DNA of 64,000 nt, taken from Clostridium sp. KNHs205. Its GTDB lineage: Bacteria > Bacillota > Clostridia > Lachnospirales > Lachnospiraceae. The stretch is from the NCBI RefSeq assembly GCF_000702945.1, contig NZ_JNLE01000005.1, positions 992,001 through 1,056,000 on the forward strand, read 5' to 3'. The position numbers and the translations under genes are program-made. The notes under the pieces were generated by a model. It searched no databases and was not told the DNA's origin. It saw only the letters and a program-made list of their open reading frames with translations. Positions within the stretch are counted from its first letter, which is position 1, and each line of letters opens with the position of its first letter. This document shows, in pieces, positions 25,455 to 34,278 of this stretch.

Positions 25455-26819
25455 TTATCTAATACGTATCCATTGAAAACTTTGCCATATTATATAATTA
25501 AGTTTGAAAATCCATTTTATCAAGATATTCTGTCTTGAAATTGTTCCCCACATCCAATAGCTTTCTTTAACATTTTTTCTTTTTCCTCGATATATTAATC
25601 TATAAAATAATTTAACGGGTATAATATGATATATCAAATCCTTTATCTGAATATCAGCAGCCAATTTTAACATATATTTTTCTGATACATCATCACAGAA
25701 ATGTATGTTTCCATATATATCCAGTTCTTCTTTGCTAGGTTCTACCATGAATAGCTTTATTGTACTATATGTATATCCCCTGAGTTTATCTTCTTTTAAA
25801 TGATGATAATTTAAAATTAGATTGTTACAAAACTCAAGAATAATATAATGTAGTTGGACTGTCATAGAAGTTGGTTCGATTTTATTAAGAACTGGTATTA
25901 TTATACCATTTTCTTCTCGATACCCCAGTGTTATGCCATGGTCAGCTGAGCATATACATTCAAATAAATTATTATTAAAAAAAACTGAATTTTTTAATCC
26001 GTATTTATGTGAAAAATAGAAACTGTTATATATTCCATCTAATTCATTCTGTTTTCCATATAAACCAAAATAATAACCTTCTAAATTAAGTTTTGGGTCT
26101 TTGCTTTGTAATAAAATACGAAGGGAACGCTGCATTGAACCTACCCACCCACTATCTACAATAGCATAATGTGAATACTTAAATAGTCCTTCCTGCTCAA
26201 AATACTTAATTAAATTGTCATATTCTAATTTTGATTTAGAATTCATAACTATATAAAACTCTTGTGAAGAGCATAATTTAATTCTAAAATCTTTTATACC
26301 TTCAAATGTTAATTGTTCATTTGCCTCACCATCTAAAATATTTAATTCATTATAAATTCTTTTTTTTTCATCATTTGTAAAATTGACTCGATCCAAAATT
26401 AATGAAATAGTAACATAAGCACTATTTAGAAACATTTTATTAATTGCTTCTTCTTGATTTATATAAAATAAAGGTATTCTAAGACTAATTCTACTACAGT
26501 ATAAGTAATGTAATTCTATATCTATATTACACTTCTTCACAATAATACATGCAATTTTATACATAATTTGTCCATCGCGAGCCAAAAAAAATAAATGCTT
26601 TATACTGCTTTTTTCTGCTTTCTTTAGTATCCAAATAACATAGCTTATCAAAATTGGGGATATTGCACATACTGATGTATCATAGAATGTTGCATTTATA
26701 TTATTATTTTTATTAGTTATCATTTTATATGCATTACTATAATAATCTATACTTTTATTCTTTTTTAGTACTGATAGATATGTATTTGTTTTTTTATTAA
26801 CTTTTAATAATGGCTTCAT
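25455..26819 (-). CDS. Stand-alone ARDG-domain protein of the glycopolymer operon
   Basis: I cannot name its reaction. The 454-residue soluble protein corresponds to the last domain of the 1030-residue GT2-HAD protein in the same operon. The shared landmarks, in the same order, are a PILISY/PYFIGY stretch, LFFLARDGQ (77-84) against IYFMARDGY, a CSRIS/ISRRA motif about 27 residues later, and VDSGWVGSMQRSL against DMGYSGRIQGAL. It has no HAD domain of its own, no signal peptide and no membrane segment. AGGAG precedes the ATG. It sits between the GT2 and ABC permease genes, so a role in building the same polymer is likely. Confidence 0.75.
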   Translation of the reverse strand: MKPLLKVNKKTNTYLSVLKKNKSIDYYSNAYKMITNKNNNINATFYDTSVCAISPILISYVIWILKKAEKSSIKHLFFLARDGQIMYKIACIIVKKCNIDIELHYLYCSRISLRIPLFYINQEEAINKMFLNSAYVTISLILDRVNFTNDEKKRIYNELNILDGEANEQLTFEGIKDFRIKLCSSQEFYIVMNSKSKLEYDNLIKYFEQEGLFKYSHYAIVDSGWVGSMQRSLRILLQSKDPKLNLEGYYFGLYGKQNELDGIYNSFYFSHKYGLKNSVFFNNNLFECICSADHGITLGYREENGIIIPVLNKIEPTSMTVQLHYIILEFCNNLILNYHHLKEDKLRGYTYSTIKLFMVEPSKEELDIYGNIHFCDDVSEKYMLKLAADIQIKDLIYHIIPVKLFYRLIYRGKRKNVKESYWMWGTISRQNILIKWIFKLNYIIWQSFQWIRIR

Positions 26820-26832
26820 TTTAACTCCTATA

Positions 26833-27639
26833 TTAATATGAGATATTTTTTCTAATTTTTTGTAAACATTTAACAGGAATTAATCCAACTATTAGAGGTT
26901 TTATTATATATAAGTATCCTAGTGGTAACAATTTCAATTTTTTATAACCAATATATCTAACTTTTGCTTCTTGAATTCGAAATTTATATTTTCTCTTTTT
27001 TATAGATTGTATATCTTCTCGATAATAATATAGATACTTCTGTAAATTATATCCTCTAAAATTATGATAATATAATCGCATAAACATATCATAATCTTCA
27101 GCTCTTGTTGTCTCTCTAGCTATTCTATATCCATTAATTTTTTTTAATACTTCAGTTCTAATCATTATTGTTGGATGAATAAACGGAGAGTTAAATAAAA
27201 AATCTTTTCTATCAGGTTCCTTCTTTGGATTTCTTTTACCGATAATACTATCTGCATCAATAATGAAAGCGCTACAACCAACCATATCAAATTGATTATT
27301 ATTTTCTAAAAATTCATACTGTTCTTTAAGTCTATCTTGAGCAGATACATCATCTATATCCATTCTTGCTATATATTTTCCTTTTGCTATACTAATACAA
27401 TTATTTAATGTTGCAGCAAGTCCGAGATTTACTTTATTTCTAATTAATATTATTCTATCATCTTTTCGAGATATCATTTTTAGCAAATCATAAGTATCAT
27501 CTGTTGAACCATCATCGCAAATAATAAATTCTATTTTTCTAATAGATTGGTTAAGTATTGAGTTTATGGATTTATTAATTAATTTAATACTATTAAAATT
27601 ATACACTCCCATTATAACAGATATTATGATATCATTCAT
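26833..27639 (-). CDS. GT2 family glycosyltransferase
   Basis: A 268-residue cytoplasmic glycosyltransferase with the GT-A fold: ISVIMGVYNF at the N-terminus, CDDGSTDDT near 40, and the metal-binding ARMDIDD near 98. The acceptor side has the ED of TTRAEDYDMFMRL, the likely catalytic base region. It adds one sugar of the surface polymer; donor and acceptor are unknown. The ATG at 27639 follows GGAGG five bases upstream and removes an overlap with the previous gene. It belongs to the long minus-strand operon. Confidence 0.92.
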   Translation of the reverse strand: MNDIIISVIMGVYNFNSIKLINKSINSILNQSIRKIEFIICDDGSTDDTYDLLKMISRKDDRIILIRNKVNLGLAATLNNCISIAKGKYIARMDIDDVSAQDRLKEQYEFLENNNQFDMVGCSAFIIDADSIIGKRNPKKEPDRKDFLFNSPFIHPTIMIRTEVLKKINGYRIARETTRAEDYDMFMRLYYHNFRGYNLQKYLYYYREDIQSIKKRKYKFRIQEAKVRYIGYKKLKLLPLGYLYIIKPLIVGLIPVKCLQKIRKNISY

Positions 27640-27682
27640 AACAACCTCCATGATCTTAATTAAGTAGTAGTTAATAGTATTA

Positions 27683-28807
27683 TCAAAGTGAAAAAGAGCG
27701 ATATAACTTCTCCATAACATTAATTACTTGATCAGAGTTGAATCTCTCTACAACTATTTTATTATAATTACCAATCGTTTTTCTTAGAATTAAATCCCTT
27801 TTAAGAATTTTAATGCCATTAGCAAACCCATAGTAGTCATTATAGTTATACACAAAACCTGTCTTCCCATTAATTGAATATTCTCTTGTACCGCGTGAAT
27901 CGGATACTAGTAATGGCAGTCCAGCTGCCATAGCCTCTAATGCAGCCATGCCTAACCCCTCACGCTTTGATGGAAAAGCAAAGCAATCTGAGACTGATAG
28001 AATTTCTGCTATATCTTGTCTGTGCCCCAAAAATTTAACGTTATTTTGAATATTATATCTATTGGCAATCTTTTTCAGATAATCTAATCGTTTTCCGCTA
28101 CCACATATTAAATAAATAATATTATTATCATTCATACTTCGCAATGCTTTAAGGATTACTATATGATTTTTATTCTTATTAACCTCTCCAACTGAACACA
28201 TAAGAAACTTAGTTGGATCAACATTTAAACTGCTACATTTTTTTATTTTATTTATATTGATATTTCTATAATTTTCTATATTTAAACCTACTCCATTAAT
28301 TTTAATTACTTTATTAGAATGAAATTTTTTTACTATATTATAATCTTCGTCATTAATAGTAATTATTGTATCTGTATACCTTGATAGATATTTTTCAATT
28401 GGATAATAGATTATCCAGCTTAAAATTGGTCCACCTTTGTAAAAATGTAAACCATGTGCTGTGTAAATAACATTTTTAATACCGCAAGCTCTGGCAGCTA
28501 TTCTTCCTAGTGCAGCTCCCATCGGCGTATGACAATGTATTATGTCATACTTTTCGTTCTTAATAAGTTTTCTTAACTGCAAAAAGGCTTTTATATTCTC
28601 ATAGATTCTATATGGAGAACGGACAAAATCTATCTGGTGTAATTTAACATCCATGTTTTCTAAATCTTTATTCTCACCATACACTGGATTTTTTATATTT
28701 GTTGCATAATGAATTTCATAATTTAAGTTTTTTAAAACTGATACATTATTACTCTCAAATTGTTTTAAAAAACCACTTATGGTTGAGATAATTAAAATTT
28801 TATTCAT
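27683..28807 (-). CDS. GT4 family glycosyltransferase
   Basis: A 374-residue GT-B glycosyltransferase. The N-terminal half has the acceptor-domain motif HCHTPMGAALGRIAARACG. The C-terminal half has CSVGEVNKNKNH and the GT4 nucleotide-sugar motif FAFPSKREGLGMAALEAMAAG. The sequence and layout resemble EpsD/CapM-type enzymes of exopolysaccharide clusters. It probably adds an early sugar after the initiating transferase; donor specificity cannot be read. CGAGGC precedes the ATG. A hairpin lies in the gap to the upstream epimerase gene. Confidence 0.93.
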   Translation of the reverse strand: MNKILIISTISGFLKQFESNNVSVLKNLNYEIHYATNIKNPVYGENKDLENMDVKLHQIDFVRSPYRIYENIKAFLQLRKLIKNEKYDIIHCHTPMGAALGRIAARACGIKNVIYTAHGLHFYKGGPILSWIIYYPIEKYLSRYTDTIITINDEDYNIVKKFHSNKVIKINGVGLNIENYRNININKIKKCSSLNVDPTKFLMCSVGEVNKNKNHIVILKALRSMNDNNIIYLICGSGKRLDYLKKIANRYNIQNNVKFLGHRQDIAEILSVSDCFAFPSKREGLGMAALEAMAAGLPLLVSDSRGTREYSINGKTGFVYNYNDYYGFANGIKILKRDLILRKTIGNYNKIVVERFNSDQVINVMEKLYRSFSL

Positions 28808-28870
28808 AAATATGCCTCGATTTTATATTAAACATTCTCATAAAGTACTAGAGAGTTATACTCATAAAAT

Positions 28871-28923
28871 AACTGGCTAAACTCCGCTTACCTTTACTTT
28901 CTGAGCAGCATTATTAGCCAGTT
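28871..28923 (-). terminator. Internal hairpin of the glycopolymer operon, possible attenuator
   Basis: AACTGGCTAA and TTAGCCAGTT form a perfect ten-bp stem with a 33-base loop. On the minus strand it is followed by ATTTTAT. It lies between the epimerase and GT4 genes and could reduce, rather than stop, transcription of the downstream genes. Confidence 0.5.
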
Positions 28924-28939
28924 TAATTGAATATAAGCA

Positions 28940-29719
28940 TTACTCACTTAAGTAATAAAAATCTCCAAATATCTTTCTTAGTATATTGATCCTATTAATT
29001 ATAAAAGCAAAAATAAATCCAGGTATAAGTATTGTATTTTTATTTATTGCTTTTCTCTCATCAACAACCGCCTTGCATGTATCAAAAAATTCGTCATCCT
29101 GCGGAAAATGAATTCCAACTAAATTATCTAAAATAGTCTGGGTTATAAACTGATTGAGTTTATTTATATTAACTACACTTCTTTTATTATGTATATCAGG
29201 AAAAATAAAAAAATAATTGGCAGCTTTTTTAAGCTTAGCATAATTCCCTTTACATCCATCACCATAAACTAAGGGAGGCCTAATTATTGTTACCTTAAAA
29301 TTTTCACCTTGAAGACCCTGAATATCATTTTCAGCAGCTAATTTAGAAATTCCATAATATGTAGTTGGTTGTGGTATCGTATCTTTAGTAATGTAGCCTG
29401 TAATTTTTCCATAAACAGCAGCAGTGCTCATAAAAATAAATTGCTTGACTCCACTATTCTTAGCTAGCTTTGCTACCTTAACTGCGAGTCTGTGATTGAC
29501 TTTATCATATAGTTCTTTCATCTTCTTGTTTTCTTTCTTATGAACTATAGCTGCTAGATGAATAACCGTATCATACCCTTTGAAATCTACCTTTTTCCAT
29601 GAGCCATCTGAAGCACTGACAAGCATAGTTACAATACTATTACTACAATTATTTGTTATATATTCATGTAGCTTTTGTCCGATATAACTATTAGCCCCAA
29701 TTATTAATACTCTTTTCAT
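28940..29719 (-). CDS. NAD-dependent sugar epimerase/dehydratase family protein
   Basis: A 259-residue extended-SDR enzyme acting on a nucleotide sugar or lipid-linked sugar. It has the Rossmann motif GANSYIGQ (8-15), DTVIHLAAIVHK, the Ser of MSTAAVYG and the catalytic YYGISK (Tyr-x-x-x-Lys). It is shorter than typical epimerases of about 320 residues, mainly at the C-terminus. GAAGGAAG precedes the ATG. The start overlaps the end of the sugar-transferase gene by 29 bases, so translation is probably coupled. The exact substrate is unknown. Confidence 0.88.
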   Translation of the reverse strand: MKRVLIIGANSYIGQKLHEYITNNCSNSIVTMLVSASDGSWKKVDFKGYDTVIHLAAIVHKKENKKMKELYDKVNHRLAVKVAKLAKNSGVKQFIFMSTAAVYGKITGYITKDTIPQPTTYYGISKLAAENDIQGLQGENFKVTIIRPPLVYGDGCKGNYAKLKKAANYFFIFPDIHNKRSVVNINKLNQFITQTILDNLVGIHFPQDDEFFDTCKAVVDERKAINKNTILIPGFIFAFIINRINILRKIFGDFYYLSE

Positions 29720-30320
29720 TATTATTTCTTCCTTCTATAACTCCTTCATTCACACCATCGTGTTTTATGACATATACAACTGTCTTAAAAATACAGATCA
29801 TATCAAATAAGAAACTCATTTTTTTAACATAATCTCCATCATAATGAGCTTTTAATAGTATTGGAAGCTCATCTCTTCCGTTAATCTGTGCCCATCCTGT
29901 TAAACCTGGCCTTACATCATTAGCATCATTATTATCACGCTCAGCTATAAGGTCATATTGATTCCATAAAGCAGGTCGTGGGCCAACTATTGACATGTCC
30001 CCTTTTATAATATTAAAAAGCTGGGGTAATTCATCTAGACTTGTTTTCCTAAGTATTTTCCCAATTCCTGTTATGTATTCTTCTGGATCTTGTAGCAAAT
30101 GAGTTGGCACATCTCCGGGTGCTGAGCTCTTCATTGTTCGGAATTTTAAAATGCTAAATATTTTTTTATTTTTCCCAAAACGTTTTTGCTTGTATAATAT
30201 TTTTCCCCTTGATGTTAACTTAATTAACAGTGCTAATAATATAAATAGCCAAGATAAAACTATAATTAGCACAAGCGAACCAATAATATCTAATAACCTC
30301 TTTAAATATCTATTATACAT
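29691..30320 (-). CDS. Initiating sugar-phosphate transferase (bacterial sugar transferase family)
   Basis: Membrane phosphoglycosyltransferase that puts the first sugar-phosphate on undecaprenyl phosphate. The 209-residue protein has one N-terminal hydrophobic segment (about 13-34) and the conserved core FRTMKSSAP, LRKTSLDELPQLFNIIKGDM and VGPRPAL, followed by RPGLTGWAQINGRDELP. The catalytic Asp-Glu dyad lies in SLDELPQL. The ATG at 30320 follows GGGAAGAA, and upstream in-frame codons lack a ribosome binding site. It is the first gene of the operon, directly behind a good promoter, consistent with its priming role. Confidence 0.95.
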   Translation of the reverse strand: MYNRYLKRLLDIIGSLVLIIVLSWLFILLALLIKLTSRGKILYKQKRFGKNKKIFSILKFRTMKSSAPGDVPTHLLQDPEEYITGIGKILRKTSLDELPQLFNIIKGDMSIVGPRPALWNQYDLIAERDNNDANDVRPGLTGWAQINGRDELPILLKAHYDGDYVKKMSFLFDMICIFKTVVYVIKHDGVNEGVIEGRNNNEKSINNWG

Positions 30321-30351
30321 AGTAAGTTCTTCCCATCTTATTAATAATATT

Positions 30352-30380
30352 ATTATAATGAATAGCACTGGAAATTACAA
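30352..30380 (-). promoter_or_regulatory. Promoter of the AT-rich glycopolymer operon
   Basis: On the minus strand TTGTAA (30380-30375) and a perfect TATAAT (30357-30352) are 17 bases apart. It lies about 30 bases before the initiating transferase gene and could drive all genes down to 16201. Confidence 0.65.
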
Positions 30381-30441
30381 GCCTTTTTGTCGAATGCTTA
30401 CAATTTCAAAAACTTAATATTGAAGAATTCTACCGTTTTCC

Positions 30442-30470
30442 TTGTCAATTACCAGAAAAAGTATTAAAAT
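30442..30470 (+). promoter_or_regulatory. Promoter of the polymerase/ligase-like gene
   Basis: TTGTCA (30442-30447) and TAAAAT (30465-30470) are 17 bases apart; each differs from the vegetative consensus by one base. Transcription would start near 30477, and the RBS AAGGAG of the gene lies about 45 bases further. Confidence 0.65.
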
Positions 30471-30534
30471 ATGCCTGTACTGTAAAAACATTACCATTCT
30501 ATTTAATAATGTATTTATACTTAAGGAGTCTCTT

Positions 30535-32367
30535 ATGGCAAACAAATCAAGCATTAATCATCAAACAAAATTAAAACAACATCCGAACACCTCTCCAAGC
30601 AGTAAATATTTTGTTATACCTATTATCTTAATACTCGCTGTTTTACCATTAATTATGCATTACCACTTAGATAACCCTGACATATCCTCTTATTCATGGG
30701 CATCACAGAATTCTTCCACCTTAGATTTCTTCCTTCATTACAAACAGATTTTTTTTCTTATAATATCGGCGGTGTTGTTAGTATTGATTATACTAAATCT
30801 AAGAAAATCAGATAGTAAAATTAAGGAACTAAAATTATTTATTCCCTTAATATTATTTGGATTTCTAACTTTACTCTCAACTATAACTTCAGAAACTGCC
30901 AAGTATGGTTACTGGGGTATATTTGATCAGTTTGAATCCGTATTTACACTAATAAGCTACTGTCTGATAGTAATTTATTGTTATCTTTACATAAAAAAAG
31001 AAGAAGATTTATCCTACTTACTCCATTATTTTATGATAGGCGTTTTAGTTATAGTATTTATTGGAACACTGCAGGCTATAGGACATGATTTTCTAGCAAC
31101 AGAGATTGGCAAAAAGCTTTATCTTCCAAGAAACCAATGGAGCAATCTCGATGGATATACAATGTCATTTGGTAAAAATCGTACATACATGACACTATTT
31201 AATCCTAACTATGTTGGCGTATATGTATCCATGCTCATTCCATTTATTTTGTGTCTCCTTTTAACTGAGAAGACAAAAAAAACGCTGGCATTATATAGCA
31301 TTATACTCTTAGGACTGATAATATCTCTGTTCGGTTCAGAATCCAAAACATCTATTATATGTATAATTGCGACTATACCATTTTTATTGTTCTTCTTTCG
31401 TGCAAAAATATTTACTAATAAGAAAGTATTTTTAATTTCTACTGGCTTGTTATTAGCAGGAGTATTGATTATTTCACTAATCAATTTTAGTTTTGTTAAG
31501 AACACATTTCAAAGCTTTACAAATATCACAAAGTCTACACCTAATCTAACTAATATTAAGACAGATAAATTACTTACTATTACTTATAAAAATAATATAT
31601 TAAACGTAGATATGAAGCTTGAGAACTCCAATTATAACACTTACTTCTATGACGAGAAAGAAAGTATACTGGCAAGTCATACAGATGAATCCGGGCAAAT
31701 TATTATAGATGATGAGCGCTTTCAAGGTATTACTGCTGTAATAGGATATACAGATAGCTTAGCAATATTACAGTTATATATAGACGGTAAAGACTGGAAC
31801 TTCACCAATCAATTAGGAGATGATACTTTCTATTATATTAATAAATATGGTAGATTAGATAAAATAATTGAAGCAGATTCTGCAGTATTTACTGGATACG
31901 AGAATTATGCATCCGGAAGAGGTTACATTTGGTCAAGGTCTATCCCCTTGCTAAAAGACCATATTATACTGGGTGAAGGTGCTAATTCATACGTATTTGC
32001 ATTTCCTCAACAAGATTACGTAAATCTCTACAATTCAGGGTTTGGAAACGATCTTTTAACAAAACCTCATAGCTTCTATTTGCAATTAGGTATTCAATCA
32101 GGTGTGTTAGCTTTGATTTCTTTCCTCGTATTTTATATAGTTTATTTTGTATGGAGCATACGGTTATATAAGAATACTGTTTCCTATACATTATTTACAC
32201 GTACTGGTATTGCTGCTTTTATTGCTACCATAGGATTTATGCTGGCAGGTATCACAAACGATTCCTCTATGGCCGTTTCACCAGTATTTTGGTCCTTGCT
32301 CGGTATCGGTATAGCATGTAATGCATACAATACTTCTCAATCGCCAAATAGTAAAACAATGAAATAG
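30535..32367 (+). CDS. O-antigen ligase/polymerase-like membrane protein with inserted ectodomain
   Basis: A 610-residue polytopic membrane protein of the Wzy/WaaL superfamily, which polymerises glycans or joins them to an acceptor on the outer face of the membrane. About ten helices lie in residues 20-320 and two or three at the C-terminus. Between them is an extracellular region of about 170 residues with beta-strand-like sequence (LLTITYKNNILNVDMKLEN onward). The ligase-type motif RGYIWSRSIPLLKDHIILGEG lies just before the last helices. AAGGAG decides the ATG at 30535 over an in-frame ATG 31 codons upstream. It is transcribed divergently from the glycopolymer operon. Confidence 0.88.
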   Translation: MANKSSINHQTKLKQHPNTSPSSKYFVIPIILILAVLPLIMHYHLDNPDISSYSWASQNSSTLDFFLHYKQIFFLIISAVLLVLIILNLRKSDSKIKELKLFIPLILFGFLTLLSTITSETAKYGYWGIFDQFESVFTLISYCLIVIYCYLYIKKEEDLSYLLHYFMIGVLVIVFIGTLQAIGHDFLATEIGKKLYLPRNQWSNLDGYTMSFGKNRTYMTLFNPNYVGVYVSMLIPFILCLLLTEKTKKTLALYSIILLGLIISLFGSESKTSIICIIATIPFLLFFFRAKIFTNKKVFLISTGLLLAGVLIISLINFSFVKNTFQSFTNITKSTPNLTNIKTDKLLTITYKNNILNVDMKLENSNYNTYFYDEKESILASHTDESGQIIIDDERFQGITAVIGYTDSLAILQLYIDGKDWNFTNQLGDDTFYYINKYGRLDKIIEADSAVFTGYENYASGRGYIWSRSIPLLKDHIILGEGANSYVFAFPQQDYVNLYNSGFGNDLLTKPHSFYLQLGIQSGVLALISFLVFYIVYFVWSIRLYKNTVSYTLFTRTGIAAFIATIGFMLAGITNDSSMAVSPVFWSLLGIGIACNAYNTSQSPNSKTMK

Positions 32368-32373
32368 CACAAA

Positions 32374-32407
32374 AAAGCTCCAGTAGATGTAAACTTACTG
32401 GAGCTTT
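32374..32407. terminator. Bidirectional terminator between convergent genes
   Basis: AAAGCTCCAGTA (32374-32385) and TACTGGAGCTTT (32396-32407) form a perfect 12-bp stem. A and T runs flank it on both sides, so it serves the ligase-like gene and the ABC ATPase gene alike. Confidence 0.85.
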
Positions 32408-32422
32408 AAATATTCACTCTTA

Positions 32423-33160
32423 CTATTTCGTCTTCTCTTCATAAATGGCACTAACTTCATCAATAGAGCCATTAGCTATCAATTGTCCCTTTTCCAATAA
32501 AATAGCCTTATTACATATTTTCTTAACCTGTGCAAGGGAATGAGATACGAATAACACTGTAACACCTTTATCAAACATACTCTGTATCTTTGCTTCACAT
32601 TTCTTTTTAAACTTCGCATCCCCTACTGACAATACTTCGTCCAATATCAATACATCCGGCTCCACAATAGTAGCAATCGAAAAACCAAGCCTTGATTTCA
32701 TACCGGAGGAATAATTCTTAAGTGGTACTTTTATAAACTCACCTAATTCAGAAAACTCTACGATTTCATTGAACTTTTCATTTATAAAATCCCTGTGGTA
32801 CCCAAGAACAGATCCATAAAGATATATATTCTCAATTCCTGTGTATTCACCTTCAAAACCGGCTCCAAGCTCTAACAAAGGGGCTATTTTACCTTTAACA
32901 TTAACATTGCCTTCTGTAGGCTTCTGGACACCAGCTATTATTTTAAGCAGAGTACTCTTACCGGCACCGTTAAGCCCTAAAATTCCAAGACGATCTCCCT
33001 TTTCAATAGACAGGTCAATATCTCTTAATGCCCAGAACTCTTTATATTTTAATTCCTTTTTTACAAGCTTAATAAAATATTCCTTTAAACTGTCAACCTT
33101 TTGAGTAGACATATTATATTTCATACTGACATGATTGACTTCTACCGCTGTTTTAGCCAT
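32423..33160 (-). CDS. Second polysaccharide/teichoic acid ABC exporter ATPase
   Basis: ATPase of the TagH/Wzt family, 245 residues. Walker A is GLNGAGKST, the signature is YSSGMKSRL and Walker B is VLILDEVL. Unlike the ATPase at 23369 it ends after the ABC domain and has no Wzt-type recognition domain, so it should export a polymer without a capped-end checkpoint. GAGGT precedes the ATG. It follows the permease gene at 33257 and ends at the shared terminator, being the last gene of the second glycopolymer operon. Confidence 0.94.
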   Translation of the reverse strand: MAKTAVEVNHVSMKYNMSTQKVDSLKEYFIKLVKKELKYKEFWALRDIDLSIEKGDRLGILGLNGAGKSTLLKIIAGVQKPTEGNVNVKGKIAPLLELGAGFEGEYTGIENIYLYGSVLGYHRDFINEKFNEIVEFSELGEFIKVPLKNYSSGMKSRLGFSIATIVEPDVLILDEVLSVGDAKFKKKCEAKIQSMFDKGVTVLFVSHSLAQVKKICNKAILLEKGQLIANGSIDEVSAIYEEKTK

Positions 33161-33256
33161 ATTACCTCTTTCCCATATACCAAATAAGGAATCTGATATA
33201 CGTTTATAACTCGTTGTAGTTTTTCTTTTAACATATTTTCACTGCAACTTCTACCA

Positions 33257-34033
33257 CTAAACATGTAATATAAATTCGTCCTGCTTTTTATAAAACATGA
33301 GTAATCCGACAATCATAAATCCAGCAGTGTAAAGTAAGGATAACCCTAACGCTCTTGTATCCAATGCCTGTCCAAAGATTGCATTTCGAAAATTCACTAC
33401 AACAGAATATAACGGATTTATATCAAGCAGCCATCCATATCCTGCCTGGATAATTCTTTCAGGCTTATAAAATATTGCTGATGTATACATAATTAGCATC
33501 ATTACAACCGACCAGATATATTCCAAATCTCTGAAAAACACCGAGAGTGTAGCTAATATTAATCCTAAACCATAGCACATAACCGGTAATACTAATAACG
33601 GAATGACAGCTTGGAACAAATAAAGACTAGGCTCAACTTTTAGTACAATACTAACAATAAACAATATAAGCAAGGATATCAGGAATGTTATATAATCACT
33701 CAATATACATGATAGTGGATACATGTATTTGGGAACATAAACTTTCTTAATCATACCACTATTGGATCGAATCGACTTCATAGAGGTCTTAGTACTGTTT
33801 GAGAAAAAAGAATACATTAACCGGCCTGACAGTATGTAGACGGGAAAGGTCCTGTCAGTATTTCCAAACAGCGTACCAAATACGAGTGTTAATACCATCA
33901 TTGTTAATAGGGGTTCAATCAAAGTCCAAACCACACCCAGATAGGAGCGTCTATATTTTAAGGTCACTCCTTTTTTAACAAGTTCTGCTAATAGAAATCT
34001 ATATTTTGCAAAATTACTGAAATACTTTTTCAA
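33257..34033 (-). CDS. Second polysaccharide/teichoic acid ABC exporter permease
   Basis: A 258-residue ABC-2 permease of the TagG/Wzm family. LVKKGVTLKYRRSYLGVVWTLIEPL is the hallmark N-terminal segment, followed by about six helices. I chose the TTG at 34033 because AGGTGG lies four bases before it and the resulting LKKYFSNFAKYRFLL start matches the usual beginning of this family. The alternative ATG at 34105 has no ribosome binding site. It pairs with the ATPase at 32423-33160. Confidence 0.9.
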   Translation of the reverse strand: MKKYFSNFAKYRFLLAELVKKGVTLKYRRSYLGVVWTLIEPLLTMMVLTLVFGTLFGNTDRTFPVYILSGRLMYSFFSNSTKTSMKSIRSNSGMIKKVYVPKYMYPLSCILSDYITFLISLLILFIVSIVLKVEPSLYLFQAVIPLLVLPVMCYGLGLILATLSVFFRDLEYIWSVVMMLIMYTSAIFYKPERIIQAGYGWLLDINPLYSVVVNFRNAIFGQALDTRALGLSLLYTAGFMIVGLLMFYKKQDEFILHV

Positions 34034-34037
34034 TTTA

Positions 34038-34043
34038 CCACCT
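34038..34043 (-). promoter_or_regulatory. Ribosome binding site that supports a TTG start
   Basis: AGGTGG on the minus strand, followed by TAAA and TTG. It argues that the permease starts at 34033 and not 24 codons upstream. Confidence 0.6.
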
Positions 34044-34278
34044 GTTTTCTTTCTTACTATATTCGTTGAATATATAGCTTTCATATAGGTGTAAAAGTAA
34101 TTCAACTAATATTTACACCTATATGTTAAACTAATGGTTAATTCATTTTGATTATACTTTATACAAGTTGAGTTTAAATTACATTCCCATTCCAATTTTT
34201 AGGGACTGACTTAAGTTATTCTTCATAAGCAGCTTTATAGGAATTAATTCAACTTATATTTTTTATAGTAATAATTGT

